NCBI RefSeq assembly: GCF_947242115.1
Contig: NC_074711.1
Coordinates: 54,706,963-54,770,962, forward strand
Direction of reading: 5' to 3'
DNA from: Biomphalaria glabrata
Lineage: Eukaryota; Mollusca; Gastropoda; Planorbidae
DNA: 64,000 nt
The position numbers and the translations under genes are program-made. This document shows, in pieces, positions 35,685-44,469 of the stretch. The notes beneath the pieces are model-generated. The model was not told where the DNA came from. It did no database searches and was given only the letters and a program-made list of their open reading frames with translations. Within the stretch, counting starts at the first letter, position 1; each line of letters starts with the position of its first letter.

Positions 35685-38600
35685 TAAGAGAAAGAAAGAG
35701 AGAGATAGTGTGTGTAAGAGAGAGAGAGAGAGAGTGTGTGTAAGAGAGAGAGATTGAGAGCGAGTGTGTAAGAGAATGAGAGAGAGAGAGTGAGTGAGTG
35801 AGAATGTGTAAGAGAGTGAGAGAGAGTGTGTAAGAGAGAGAGAGAGTGTGTTTAAGAGAGAGAGTGTGTGTAAGAGAGAGAGAGAGAGAGTGTGTGTGTA
35901 AGAGAGAGTGTGTGTGTAAGAGATTGAGAGAGAGAGTGAGAGAAAGTGTGAAAGAGAGATAGAATGAGAGTGTGTGTAAGAGATACAGTGAGAGAGAGTG
36001 TGTAAGAGAGAGATTGAGAGAGAGTGAGTGAGATTGTGTAAGAGAGTGAGAGAGAGTGAGAGAGAGAGTGTAAGAGGGAGAGAGAGAGAGCGCGTAAGAG
36101 AGAGAGAGCGTAAGAGAGAGTGTAAAAGAGTGAGAAAGAGTGAGATAGAGTGTGTAAGAGAGAGAGAGAGAGTGCGTGTTTAAGAGAGAGAAAAAGTGAG
36201 AGAGAGTGTGTGTAAGAGAGAGAGTGTGTGTAAGAGAGAGTGTGTGTACGAGAGAAAGTGAGAGAGAGTGTGTGTGAGAGAGAGTGTGTGTGAGAGAGAG
36301 AGTGAGACAGTGTGTAAAAGAGAGAGAGTGTGTGTGTAAGAGAGAGAGAGAAAGTGCGAGAGAATGTGTGTACGAGTGTGTGTACGAGAGAAAGTGAGAG
36401 AGAGTGTGTGTGAGAGAGAGTGTGTGTGAGAGAGAGAGTGAGACAGTGTGTAAAAGAGAGAGAGTGTGTGTGTAAGAGAGAGAGAGAAAGTGCGAGAGAA
36501 TGTGTGTAAAAGAGAGAGAAAGTGAGAGAGAGAGAGAGAAAGTAAGAGAGAGAGTGTGTAAGAGAGAGAGTGTGTGTGTAAGAGAGAAAGTGAGAGAGAG
36601 TGTGTGTAAGAGAGAGAGAGAAAGTGAGAGAGATTGTAAGAGAGAGAGTGTGTAAGAGAGAGAGTGTGTGTAAGAGAGAGAATGTGATAGAGAGAGTGTA
36701 TAAGAGAGAGAGAAAGTGAGAGAGACTTTTATTTGGTGGAGATGTTCATGACTCATAAGAGAGAGAGAGAGTTTGTAAGAGAGAGAGTGAGTGTGTGTGT
36801 GTGTGTAAGAGAGAGAGAGTTAGAGAGAGGGTTGTTTTTTGCTGGTGATGTTCATGCCTCAGAATAACTATTCTGCTTTATCTTTAGCCAGGTCAGTAAA
36901 CTGTTAATTGTATTTTAGTTTTTGGTGAAATTTCTACTAACCTTTTTTTTCCCCAATTTATTTAAACAAGTGAATTAACCAGGAAATATTCTTGATCAAA
37001 ATAGACGCTATTTCCTTGAATTCAACATGATTTCTTTGAAAAATATAAAATATCAAATAACTAATCAACTCAATCCTAGGAAAACGCCTACGTTTGTGAT
37101 TTGTCGTGCGAGAATATTATCTTTCTTTATTGTCATTTAAAATTCTACATTCTTCTTGGATTTTACTTCGAGCAGCCACGACATATCGAGATGTCATCTC
37201 ATTGTAACCAGTACCTAACCATCCTGTCACTAAAACACAACGGAGCTCTCACTTTTCACTCACCAAGCTATCACTCATATTTCACTAAACTCACTATCCT
37301 ATTTACTAGTGATGGGCAAAAGTTAACTAAAAAGTTAGAAACTTTTAAAAGTTAGAAACTTTTAGTTTAACTAAAAAAAAATAATTAAGGCCACTGTTTA
37401 ACTAGAAAAAAAAAGTTTAGTTAAGATCGTAGTTTAATTAATTTTTTTTAGCTACTAACTAAAAAGTTTAATTAAAATTTGTACAACTTTTCAACATGTG
37501 GTCAGGATTGAAACGCACATCCCTGTTTTCTAAAATAGTTACACACCCTCCCTGCCCAGAAAGTAAATAGACGGTGTGTCCAACAGATTTTAACAACCTG
37601 GCCAGATAGAAGAACACGTGTAGGCCTATATAGTGTACTGAGTGTGAAGTCCATAATGACAAGACCACCCTGTTTTTTTTTTCTTTGCGCGTTTAACGGT
37701 TATGCAATAGTGTAAGTTGTATTTTTAGTGGTCAGACAAGAAAATAGCACATCGGCATGGTTAGTCAAGCATGTATTTTACACTATAAAATAGTTATACA
37801 GGTCAAATGTTTCTTAAAACTCCAACGATTTGGTTTTTATTTCTTTGGCTACTAGATCTAAACGTGAAATATCATACATATGTTACTTAATGAGATTTTA
37901 AACTTTACCGGTATAAGTAAGATTTTCCGTTAGGCTTTATAAGTTTATATAATTTAAAAAAAAAAAGAGTACCATTCTTTTCTAAAGGTTTGAGTTCAAG
38001 GCAAAAATACAAGCACACATATTTATTTAAAGACTAAAAAAAAACACACAAAGATTTACTGCTGCAGGGGTATATGACTGTATAGAAAATACGAAAAACA
38101 TGCATATATGTAACCCTGCCGGACCAAGTAAAACAAAGGACGTTTGGGCCACGAGGCCTTCATCAGCTACAAAACAAACAAAAAATAATAACAGACAATT
38201 AACACCAAATAGTCTTAAGTTAACTTATCTGTCCGATGTTGTTCTCTATGGAGGCAGAAAAGAAATGAGCTACGCTGGTGTGTCATTTATTTAAACATCT
38301 GTTTTTTTATTTTATTGTGCATTAACGTTTATGTAAGAAACACATTCCTTATTACTGATTTTATTATGGATACATATCTCTACTAAGTTAAAAGAATAAG
38401 ATCGAACCGTAGGTATACAGTCGGATGATTATATCTATATAGGTCTAGTTCAGCCCCCCCCCTACCCCCCCCCCCCCCAAAAAAAAAAAAAGTTATGAAA
38501 AGTTTGTATAGTTTAATTAATTTTCTTTAGTTTAGTTTAACTTTATTTTGAAATTCATGATAAACTTTTAGTTTAACTACTTTATTTTAGTTGAAAACTA

Positions 38601-38877
38601 GTTTTAGTTTAACTTTTAAAAGTTAGTTTAGTTCCAATCACTACTAATATCTCGATAACATTTAACTAATCTTCCTCCAATATCGTACTTTCATTTCTTT
38701 CCTCATTACTGCCAACAGGTGCCAAGGAAAGTGTGATGCAAACGAACTTGGACATGTTCAAATGGAATGCAGTCGTTTCTCTGTCCAAAGCTGCAGGAGT
38801 CAGAATGATTCGTATTGCAGATCTTCAGGTATACGTTCAATCCAGGCATCTATCTATCTATCTATTTATATATATAT

Positions 38878-38917
<40 letters not shown>

Positions 38918-41900
38918 AAACTGTACGTAACTACTATATAAGCTTCCTATAATCTGGCCACCCAGTGATACTTTTACAAATGCCAGGCACAGGCCTGCCT
39001 GGGAGTGACGAGTATCTACAATGTCTAATTGGAAGAAGAGAATGTTTTTATTTTGAAAAAAAAAATTAACGTGATACATTGACCTAATCGATACGTCAAA
39101 CTGACTGATAACGTAACTTTATGGCTAATAACTTATTCTAATCTTATAAATTACAGTCGTTCCTTCAAAAGATAAGATAATTCATTTTTACGTATATCCA
39201 GGAATTTATCTAGTCGTGCTTGTTAATTAGATACTTAAATTATGTGTTTGTATTTGTAAGTTAGGGTTCAATGTTATCTGTATTGTTGCTACTTTACTTT
39301 TTAGTCTTCTGTCCTGTATCTCATGTTGGTCAATTTAGTGTTTCTCCTATCAAATGTAAATGTTTGTGTGTTATAAGCCTCAGGACTTTAATCTGCATCT
39401 TGTTCAGTATGATTCACAATGGGGAGAACATAAAATGTATTGTTCTGGGTCTTTAAATAATGGAGAGTCTCTGCATTTCCAGGATGTGGAGTGATTCTAT
39501 TGAGGATTAACTTTCCCTAACAAGAAAATTAAGCCAAAATATTTTTACTACAGACTTTTCTTGCATACTTTTACTACATCTACAAATTTTTAAAATGATC
39601 TAACACAGTTAACTAAATCGAAATACGAATTGACTTTCTTTAAACATTTGTTTTTGGTTTACAAAGAACACCATTCTTTGTTTATATTTATGTTTTATGA
39701 AATATGTTTTTAATTTTTATCATGTACATCATATTTCTGTTTACTGTAAATTTTATCTTTACTATGAACAGGTTTACTATGAACAGGTTTACTATGAACA
39801 GGTTTACTATGAACAGGTTTACTATGAACAGGTTTACTATGAGCAAAATGACGCCATCCTGGAATTTGAGCATTATATTTAGGTTTACTACGAACTTTAT
39901 CTTTACTATGAACAGGTTTACTATGAGCAAAATGACGCCATCCTGGAATTTGAGCTCTTGGATGCTCCACCATATTCAGGCGATTCGTCCGTTCAGCTTC
40001 CTCCCCCAATAGATTTGGATACCGCCGCCTATAACCTTGAGAACACCATTGCTAACGGAACGTTAATGATCAACGTCTATGACCCTAACACAAATCAAAT
40101 CAGCAAGGTAAAAACTGTTAACTCGTGGTTCTCACTGCTGACACCACGTGTATACTTATTTAGTCTAAATTGACTCAGTTCTGAAAATTGTTATGGGCTG
40201 TATAGTTGCTAATAGCAATGCACTACATCAATTCAAAATTGATTATCAGATACATTCTTAACTTGATTATCAAATACATCTAATAAAGGCACTGCCAATC
40301 ATTTGATTCAAAGACATGACATTGTGCTGTCAACTCAAGAGATATACAAGTAAACATAATTAAATATACTGAACTTACATATTACCTTTTCAGGAAACAT
40401 TGAATAAGCAAAATTAAAAAAAAAAATACTCTTTTAAAAACAAAGCTCATATAGAGTGAAGGGAGACAACCGTTCAATCGCTGCCATAAGTTGCATAGTT
40501 TATCTCCAGTTTTCCAATTAAACAAAAAAAAAAAAAAACAACAACTCATAATTATCATTAAATGATTACCTAATTGGTTAGTCTTTGGTTGATTCGTGTG
40601 TTGTCATGAATGAATAATAAATAAATAGTTGTGCAGAATTTTAACTGGACCCGAGAATGGGAAGTGGGGGGAAAATGTGCAAGAATCCACCCAGACAGAC
40701 AGACGGAGTGAGTAAATACAAGCTTTATAATAAAAACACGTCAGTGGTAACACACAATAGCGCAGTCCAGAACTGGTCAAGAATAACAAGCTATATGAAT
40801 GTATGAATACAAATGCAAACAAGAATACAAATACTAACACGAATACAAATACTAACACGAATACAAATACTAACACGAATACAAATACTAACACGAATAC
40901 AAATACTAACACGAATACAAATACTAACACGAATACAGACACACATGGAACAAGGAGTTCTTGACATTTTGACTCTAGTCATTTAATGGACAATTTGTCC
41001 ACATCTCTGTGTTTCCCAGCGTGTAGCCCTTTTGTTGAAACAAAAATGTTTGGGTTTAATGTATAACTGTATTGTGTATTGATCTCTGTCACTTTATTGT
41101 CAACAGCCTCTTCCAGTGAGAAAAACAGCTAAGATCGTACCCAGCACTGGAAATTCAAATTCAAATTCTGACAGTGGCTATTCTCCAGGTTAGCATATTC
41201 CCTCGATGTTTTTTCACTATAATTATTATTTAATCACAATAGTTGTTTAGTTTCATTCAACGGAAATAAAATGTGGTCTATGTTAAAATAACCATTATCT
41301 AAAATAATGATAATGAAGGTGTAAATTTTGTTTTTGAGAGGATTCATTAATTATATGTACATTTTTTGTTTGTTTTCAAACCGTTCATTAGTATTTAACA
41401 AAAAAATATGTTAATGGTAATAATATTTTTTTTTTTAAATACATAATTCAGCGAGGGGCAGTTAATAAAAAGTTTAATAAGTTAATAAAAAAAAAAAACA
41501 AGCAAACTATTTAAAAATAACTTAAACAAGGAAGTGAAGGAAGAGTATCGCTGACATATCTCTCAGTATTGCAAGGTTTTTCTCCCCCAAAAAATCAATA
41601 AATACCAATAATGGATTAAATTATTTGTTATTTTTTGTTTGATTCGTGTCTTGTCATCGACGATAGCTAATTGTGTCAAGTTTGAACTTGATCCGAGAAT
41701 GGGAAGTGGGAGAAATAAGGTATTAAAAGAAATACTCCCAGAGTCAGGAAATAGAAGGTTTGCAAACAAAAATACTCCCAGAGTCAGGAAATAGAAGGTT
41801 TGCAAACAAAAATACTCCCAGACAGAGTCAGGAAATAGAAGGTTTGCAAAAAGAAAAAAGAAATACACAGCTGTCTGTTTAACTTTTTTTTTATTTTTTT

Positions 41901-42191
41901 CAATTCGTTATGTTGTGGTTGGGGGGAAGGGGGTATGGAACAAGATCTAGGGCCTAGATGTTACATAATGGTCTTATTGATTTGAAAGTAGAGATTCCGT
42001 ATCGTAGGCTCTGTTGGAATGCCTTGCTCGTACCTATTGTTTTTACTTAAACTTATCAACTTAATGTAAAAAAACAAAAACTAATGATATTATTTTTGTG
42101 TTCTTCAGGCTCAATGGCAGGCCTTGGTATAGCTATGGTTATCATAGGTGGTGCTGGAGGTGGAATTGGTGCATACTTCTTAATCAAATAA
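22307..42191 (+). CDS. 15-exon gene: type I membrane protein with two LolA-like-type ectodomain repeats (636 aa)
   Basis: Coding exons: 22307-22409, 23346-23561, 24110-24236, 25883-26016, 26706-26854, 28957-29079, 30616-30727, 33607-33773, 33918-34016, 34411-34500, 35497-35620, 38719-38828, 39916-40107, 41107-41188, 42109-42191. They sum to 1911 bases in phase, every junction GT-AG. Residues 1-19 are a signal peptide ending GQA. Two diverged copies of one module follow (about 28-243 and 250-520), each with three cysteines (28/109/174; 250/334/467), a D-Y...CTVL core, an RGM motif (164, 381) and a V-P-I / I-P-V strand. The C-terminus has a Pro/Ser-rich stalk and a Gly-rich membrane helix (612-635) with almost no tail. 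Possible N-glycan sites: N187, N338, N565. The layout (C-x-GRxGD-x-P-x-x-P, YVRYVE-x-YD, CTV, F-x-x-x-G-x-x-Y-x-YLG, RGM) is that of large uncharacterised invertebrate proteins assigned LolA-like folds; that name is from memory. Molecular role unknown. Confidence 0.85.
22690..23110 (+). mobile_element. Dispersed ~420-470-bp repeat, intron 1 copy
   Basis: It shares ggcagtttgcagcactcagt, gctacaccctcgcagagcct and acttgccagtcctttagata with 52678-53150 in an intron of the transporter gene. Class unknown; no inverted ends or tRNA boxes were identified. Confidence 0.7.
23346..23561 (+). CDS. Exon 2 of the ectodomain-repeat gene
   Basis: Acceptor tttctcctcag, donor g|GTAGAC, phase 1 to 1. It codes residues 36-106 (TPPLLKLSNDFTVDVETVS ... 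SFDYTVGR), the N-terminal beta-rich part of module 1. Confidence 0.88.
23602..23840. mobile_element. Fragment of the GGGCGTAGCC inverted-repeat element
   Basis: It begins catgggcgtagccagga, as the intact copies do, followed by a G run and the internal tttaaacctcaaaac motif. It sits 40 bases past the exon 2 donor. No right end was found. Confidence 0.7.
24006..24103. repeat. ~32-bp tandem repeat x3 abutting the exon 3 acceptor
   Basis: Units of acaattgttacaatactctg plus ttaaaactt repeat three times and end in ttaaaattccctag, the exon 3 acceptor itself. Confidence 0.85.
24110..24236 (+). CDS. Exon 3 of the ectodomain-repeat gene
   Basis: Acceptor attccctag, donor gg|GTACAT (phase 2). It codes residues 107-148 and starts GTCTVLSDLKNQPDTF. 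C109 matches C334 of module 2, where YCTVLN lies at the same point. Confidence 0.87.
25075..25250 (-). mobile_element. tRNA-headed SINE, family B, copy 1 (degraded)
   Basis: Read on the minus strand the head has an A-box-like stretch (agctggcacagtggcc) and a B-box-like ggagttcgaattc (25175-25187). Body sequence (gatacccccc-type) follows. Related copies lie at 26445, 34570 and 57172. Confidence 0.5.
25883..26016 (+). CDS. Exon 4 of the ectodomain-repeat gene
   Basis: Acceptor tgtgtttgacag, donor t|GTGAGT, phase 2 to 1. It codes residues 150-193 including ARGMDTITFNSCQKWQF, the RGM motif and third cysteine of module 1, and N187 of an NVT sequon. Confidence 0.87.
26059..26128. repeat. GA then CA microsatellite, 42 bases past the exon 4 donor
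   Basis: gagagagagagggagagaga is followed by cacacacacatacacactca. Confidence 0.95.
26445..26600 (-). mobile_element. SINE family B, copy 2 (partial)
   Basis: It has the tail structure tatagcgcatcttttatg ... agtgcgctatgctccaatct shared with 34575-34650 and 57178-57225. The tRNA-like head is poorly kept. Confidence 0.5.
26706..26854 (+). CDS. Exon 5 of the ectodomain-repeat gene
   Basis: Acceptor atgatcttag, donor gag|GTAAAC, phase 1 to 0. It codes residues 195-243, including KTWQRPDTGSVPIMIEIVGS and the linker to module 2 (EPFVFE). Confidence 0.87.
26879..27550. repeat. 61-bp satellite, 11 copies, in intron 5
   Basis: Units start every 61 bases (26880, 26941, 27002 ... 27490). Each holds tagagtgtcttgcattctgg and cgccataaatgtattctcct. 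Copies differ at only a few sites. It starts about 25 bases after the exon 5 donor. Confidence 0.96.
28372..28470. repeat. Short 16-bp tandem repeat, ~4 copies
   Basis: Units cgctccaaaatggc(c) repeat with end sequence gccaaaacgtcac. The stretch at 27765-27805 (gccattttgccaccaccgtt) is loosely its inverse, so these could be two ends of one unnamed element; this is weak. Confidence 0.6.
28957..29079 (+). CDS. Exon 6: start of module 2
   Basis: Acceptor tcttgacccag, donor gag|GTGAGT, phase 0 to 0. It codes residues 244-284: TPSGIICQGRAGDRPFP, then YIKFAGEVIDRNQGYVRYVE. The C-Q-GR-x-GD-x-P-x-P opening is the most family-specific motif of the protein. Confidence 0.9.
29855..30600. repeat. 19-bp minisatellite, ~39 copies, ending 15 bases before exon 7
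   Basis: The unit tagttccatgttgatgtag (g/a/t variants at its end) fills 746 bases. The last unit stops just before ctgcttaatctccag, the exon 7 acceptor. All minus-strand frames stay open (MELLHQHGTTTSTWN repeats), a consequence of a stop-free unit whose length is not divisible by three. Confidence 0.97.
30616..30727 (+). CDS. Exon 7 of the ectodomain-repeat gene
   Basis: Acceptor aatctccag, donor g|GTAGGT, phase 0 to 1. It codes residues 285-321: ELYDSDDDIVVMRMQG, then FTYIRDYDS. Confidence 0.89.
30782..30920. repeat. (CT)n-rich tract past the exon 7 donor
   Basis: ctctctctctctctctctct followed by degenerate T/C-rich sequence, beginning 55 bases after the donor. Confidence 0.9.
31466..33443. 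mobile_element. LTR-like fossil, probably a lone LTR, 1.98 kb, in intron 7
   Basis: The ends are TGTGACAGG and ...CTTGTCACA, so the block begins TG, ends CA, and its outer seven bases are inverted repeats. The flanks are gaggc (31461) and gaggt (33444), a probable 5-bp target repeat with one mismatch. Length and ends suit a long solo LTR (Gypsy or BEL type, undecided). No internal coding region or second LTR was seen. A DNA transposon with short inverted ends cannot be excluded. Confidence 0.5.
33607..33773 (+). CDS. Exon 8 of the ectodomain-repeat gene
   Basis: Acceptor cgtattcag, donor aca|GTAAGT, phase 1 to 0. It codes residues 323-377 including LSYRIDNQMQYCTVLNIT (C334; NIT sequon at N338) and KILTPNQFFYND, TKYNYLGT. 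Confidence 0.9.
33918..34016 (+). CDS. Exon 9: RGM motif of module 2
   Basis: Acceptor catctgtacag, donor ccg|GTTAGT, phase 0 to 0. It codes residues 378-410: RNVRGMTADVWVAKTT, then AVIEWYFAP. The R-G-x-x-x-D-x-W motif is typical of the family. The intron before it is only 144 bases. Confidence 0.9.
34411..34500 (+). CDS. Exon 10 of the ectodomain-repeat gene
   Basis: Acceptor ttgtatttccag, donor aac|GTAAGT, phase 0 to 0. It codes residues 411-440: PDVKSWNDGNEYYKNG, HFRIPVRFRAWLSN. Confidence 0.9.
34570..34812 (-). mobile_element. tRNA-headed SINE, family B, fullest copy
   Basis: On the minus strand: A-box region ggaagcgtggtctaagtac, B-box region ctcgaggttcgacacccg, then ctgtgtttactgagcgcc, gataccccctcccccac, attggaccatagcgctctga and the tail aagcatgaaagtagcgctat. 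The polymerase-III-type boxes lie about 50 bases apart. Confidence 0.7.
35497..35620 (+). CDS. Exon 11 of the ectodomain-repeat gene
   Basis: Acceptor cttgtctccag, donor g|GTAAGG, phase 0 to 1. It codes residues 441-481: NTESMDMNIYHVDYTN, GTINVRNCYPDKNSNYY (C467). Confidence 0.9.
35651..36830. repeat. ~1.2-kb GA/GTGT compound repeat in intron 11
   Basis: Degenerate gagagagagtgtgtgtaaga units start 30 bases past the exon 11 donor. One ~80-bp block with gcgagagaatgtgtgtacga is duplicated near 36360-36500. The minus strand is open for 369 codons of Ser/Leu/Thr/His repeats; this is composition, not a gene. Confidence 0.95.
37307..38643. mobile_element. Non-autonomous DNA element with AGTTAACTAAAA-rich ends, 1.3 kb
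   Basis: The left end is tagtgatgggcaaaagtt followed by repeated gttagaaacttttagtttaa. The right end in reverse is tagtgattggaactaaac then taacttttaaaagtta. Both sub-ends are built from the same TTTAGTTTAACT words in inverse order. Flanking octamers ctatttac and ctaatatc agree at 5 of 8. Possibly a hAT-type MITE. Confidence 0.55.
38719..38828 (+). CDS. Exon 12 of the ectodomain-repeat gene
   Basis: Acceptor ctgccaacag, donor cag|GTATAC, phase 1 to 0. It codes residues 483-518: AKESVMQTNLDMFKWNAV, RMIRIADLQ. Confidence 0.89.
38848..38915. repeat. TCTA, TA and GA microsatellites past the exon 12 donor
   Basis: tctatctatctatctattta, then tatatatata, then gagagagagagagagagaga, starting 20 bases after the donor. 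Confidence 0.95.
39757..39915 (+). repeat. 15-bp repeat made from the exon 13 acceptor and its first codons
   Basis: The unit gtttactatgaacag occurs at 39772, 39787, 39802 and 39817, preceded by one cttt-variant (39757). Then comes a partial exon copy (39832-39872) holding caaaatgacgccatcctgga, ended by an in-frame TAG at 39880. Then gtttactacgaactttat and one last unit lead into the real exon at 39916. Each unit ends in cag|g, so each boundary resembles a 3' splice site and codes VYYEQ. Confidence 0.93.
39916..40107 (+). CDS. Exon 13 of the ectodomain-repeat gene
   Basis: Acceptor actatgaacag, donor aag|GTAAAA, phase 0 to 0. It codes residues 519-582: VYYEQNDAILEFELLD, then IANGTLMINVYDPN (sequon N565). 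A second in-phase acceptor at 39882 would add eleven residues. Acceptors farther upstream meet the TAG at 39880. Confidence 0.87.
40620..40745 (+). repeat. Dispersed repeat family D, intron 13 copy
   Basis: It shares cgagaatgggaagtggg and cagacagacagacggagtga, then tacaagctttataataaaaa, with copies at 21620, 41630 and 59330. Class unknown. Confidence 0.6.
40807..40935. repeat. 18-bp tandem repeat, ~7 copies
   Basis: The unit acaaatactaacacgaat repeats in register. Because 18 is a multiple of 3, open frames appear (LVFVFV repeats on the minus strand). Confidence 0.95.
41107..41188 (+). CDS. Exon 14: Ser/Asn-rich stalk
   Basis: Acceptor ttgtcaacag, donor g|GTTAGC, phase 0 to 1. It codes residues 583-609 (PLPVRKTAKIVPSTGNSN ... 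SGYSP), a low-complexity linker before the membrane helix. Confidence 0.85.
41630..41865 (+). repeat. Dispersed family D copy followed by a 40-bp tandem repeat x3
   Basis: At 41670-41715 gtttgaacttgatccgagaa precedes gggaagtgggagaaataa. Then three units of aatactcccagagtcaggaa plus atagaaggtttgcaaacaaa follow to 41850. Confidence 0.75.
42109..42191 (+). CDS. Exon 15: membrane anchor and stop
   Basis: Acceptor tgttcttcag, stop TAA at 42189. It codes residues 611-636: MAGLGIAMVIIGGAGGG, IGAYFLIK. One Gly-rich hydrophobic helix with G-x-x-x-G-type spacing and only a Lys after it, so there is essentially no cytoplasmic tail. Confidence 0.88.
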
Positions 42192-42734
42192 ACGAACAGT
42201 GTTTTTCAATTCCTTCCATTACTTCAAGATTTGTACGAATCACAGCATTTCGCTTTGAGGTTCTCATCCTCGGAGTTCATTCTTCATCTTGTTCTGTTTG
42301 AATTCATCAAACCGAATTCACCTGTATTTTGTATGGTATCTTGTGGATAAATATATTTAGTACCAAATGTAGCCCTTTGATTTACATTCATTTCAAATAT
42401 AGTTAGCACATTCATGAATATCCTACAATAACTTATAGCCTACATTTCATTTATTTATGGCATTTTATGAGGTTGTGAAAGGCAAAATTAGTTCTTTTTT
42501 TTTTGTCATTTGTGATGTCAAACTATTTAGTTCATTTAAATAGACATTGTTATCTCAAGATAATAATGCATGGCATCAAATGACAACATAGAATATAGTC
42601 TCATGTTCTTATTTTACTAACATTAAGCCCATTGATAAAACAAACTGCATCACCAGTGTGTCTACTTTACATGTATAGTGTTTCCATGACTGTATGCGAT
42701 GTATTAAGTGTTGGGATGGTTGTCTGCAGAATGA

Positions 42735-42740
42735 AATAAA
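42735..42740 (+). terminator. AATAAA poly(A) signal of the 15-exon gene
   Basis: AATAAA lies 544 bases past the stop and is followed by a T-rich segment at 42758-42768. An earlier weaker candidate (ggataaatata, 42345) would give a shorter 3' UTR. Confidence 0.5.
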
Positions 42741-43421
42741 AACTAAATGTACACTATGCCTGTTTTCTTACATAAATCTGTAGAGTGTAGACAATCTCCG
42801 AAAGATATAGATTTACACAGGATAGGGCTCTACGCTATTTAAGATATGGGACCCCTTGCAATTAACATTAGGCAATTTTTCATTAGTTCTTGCTTCGGAA
42901 TGATAAAAAATATCTTCGGAATCAATTTTGTGAGCCCTCAAGCAAGTGTGGGACCTTATACTAATGCTTGGTTCCCTAAAGATAAACCCAGCACAGCTAT
43001 TGCAGCAGAAAACAAAGATGTTTGTTTTTGTTCATGTATTTGTGAACAATCTAAAGCTGAAGTAATTAGAAAGCGAGCAAAGAAAATCACTCATAGTTGC
43101 TTTGCGTTGCGCATGCAAAACAGCCCTTAGTTAATTTAGGACTCAATGTAAGACTAATCAAAAGAATGTAATAAATCTATCATTTCGGTTTTGAAATCCT
43201 GGTTTTAGAAGAACTTGTATAGAAGTTAACTGGATGCAAGATGGAGTTTCAGACTCTATTTTTAGATTTTTATAAATAGCGGATAACTATAAATAGTTTG
43301 TTTGTTGTATCCGGTAGACAGAGTACAGAAAGTAATGATCATCAATGTATTTTAAAAAGTTTATTCACTTTTTAGCACTGTGTAGAATCACATTTTTTAA
43401 CATCTTTGACTTGTACATATA

Positions 43422-43790
43422 GCGATGTTCTTGCGAACGCCGGCATGGACAGTATAGAGGGAATTCTTATGGTCCGACAGTTACACCGGGCAGGGCACGT
43501 ATCACGTATTGGGGACGAACGTATGCCACGTATGTCTTTTTTTTTGGTGAGCTGAAAGGTGGTCGACGTAAACGCTTTAAAGACCAGCTTAGGCTTCAAC
43601 TTGCTTTCACTGACATCGAAGAGAGCACCTGGTTGCATGCAGCTTCAGAACCAGACAGCTGGATTTGGCTGGATACCTATTGGAGACCGAAAGAAAATCC
43701 GTTGCCGAGGACAGACGTAGACGGCGAAAAGAAAATCTTAATCGACCACCGGCGGACAATGGCTATGCCTGCGCTGGATGTGTAATAGCT
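43422..43790 (+). mobile_element. LINE ORF2 C-terminal fragment, type 1
   Basis: The plus strand reads VLANAGMDSIEGILMVRQL, then HRAGHVSRIGDERMPRM, ELKGGRRKRFKDQLRLQL, IEESTWLHAASEPDSW and EDRRRRRKENLNRPPADN ending in GYACAGC, the start of the terminal zinc-knuckle. At least two frame changes occur, one next to a T-run at 43538. It is 5' truncated and differs from the LINE at 44.7 kb. Confidence 0.75.
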
Positions 43791-44469
43791 GGGGCTGCGC
43801 AGAATAGGGTTAAACAAATACTGCATTCTTCATTAATCTTCGGACTGGAAGACAAGCCTTATTATTCTTATTTTGTAGTATTATTTAGCAATAATGATCT
43901 TTCAATATGATGTCCTTGACATTGTTTGGTTTGTCTATTTGAAAATCTCTCCCAAATTTGCTCTTTATATTGGCTTACATCGCCTCCGCAGTTCTCCACA
44001 TCACCCTCTCTTCTCTTTCTACGTGATTACTCAAAGAATGAGATCTGAATGTTTAAGATCGACAAGCAAACTAAGGGGGATGACTGTGTTCAGCATGTAT
44101 CTTAGATATCCCGTAACACCATGTTGTTACTGGGCTACCGTTAAGCGATCTTTAAAGGCACAATATAATCAAAATGAACATGGCGATAAAAGGTTTTAAC
44201 GAATACTGGTAAAGCATAGACCTCGTATGTATTGTTTCAGGGTGACCATATGTGAGTGTATAACATGATAAACATTATTAGCGTTGCTTTTCTTTATTTT
44301 GCTAGTTCTCCTAGCTAGTGTAATATATGCAAGCTATGTAGGTCTTGGAAGGACCTTTGCCTGGGGGTGATGGAGAGTACTAAAAACTTATATCTACATT
44401 ACTTGGTAGCACTAAAACTTTGGTAGGCAATCGTTCATTGAATAGAAGGCTGTACCTTTAATTACTTTT

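Noticed and set aside
35647-36756. 369-codon minus-strand open frame
   Set aside because: It lies wholly in a GA/GT compound repeat; the Ser/Leu/Thr/His pattern follows from the dinucleotide composition and it overlaps a spliced intron on the other strand.
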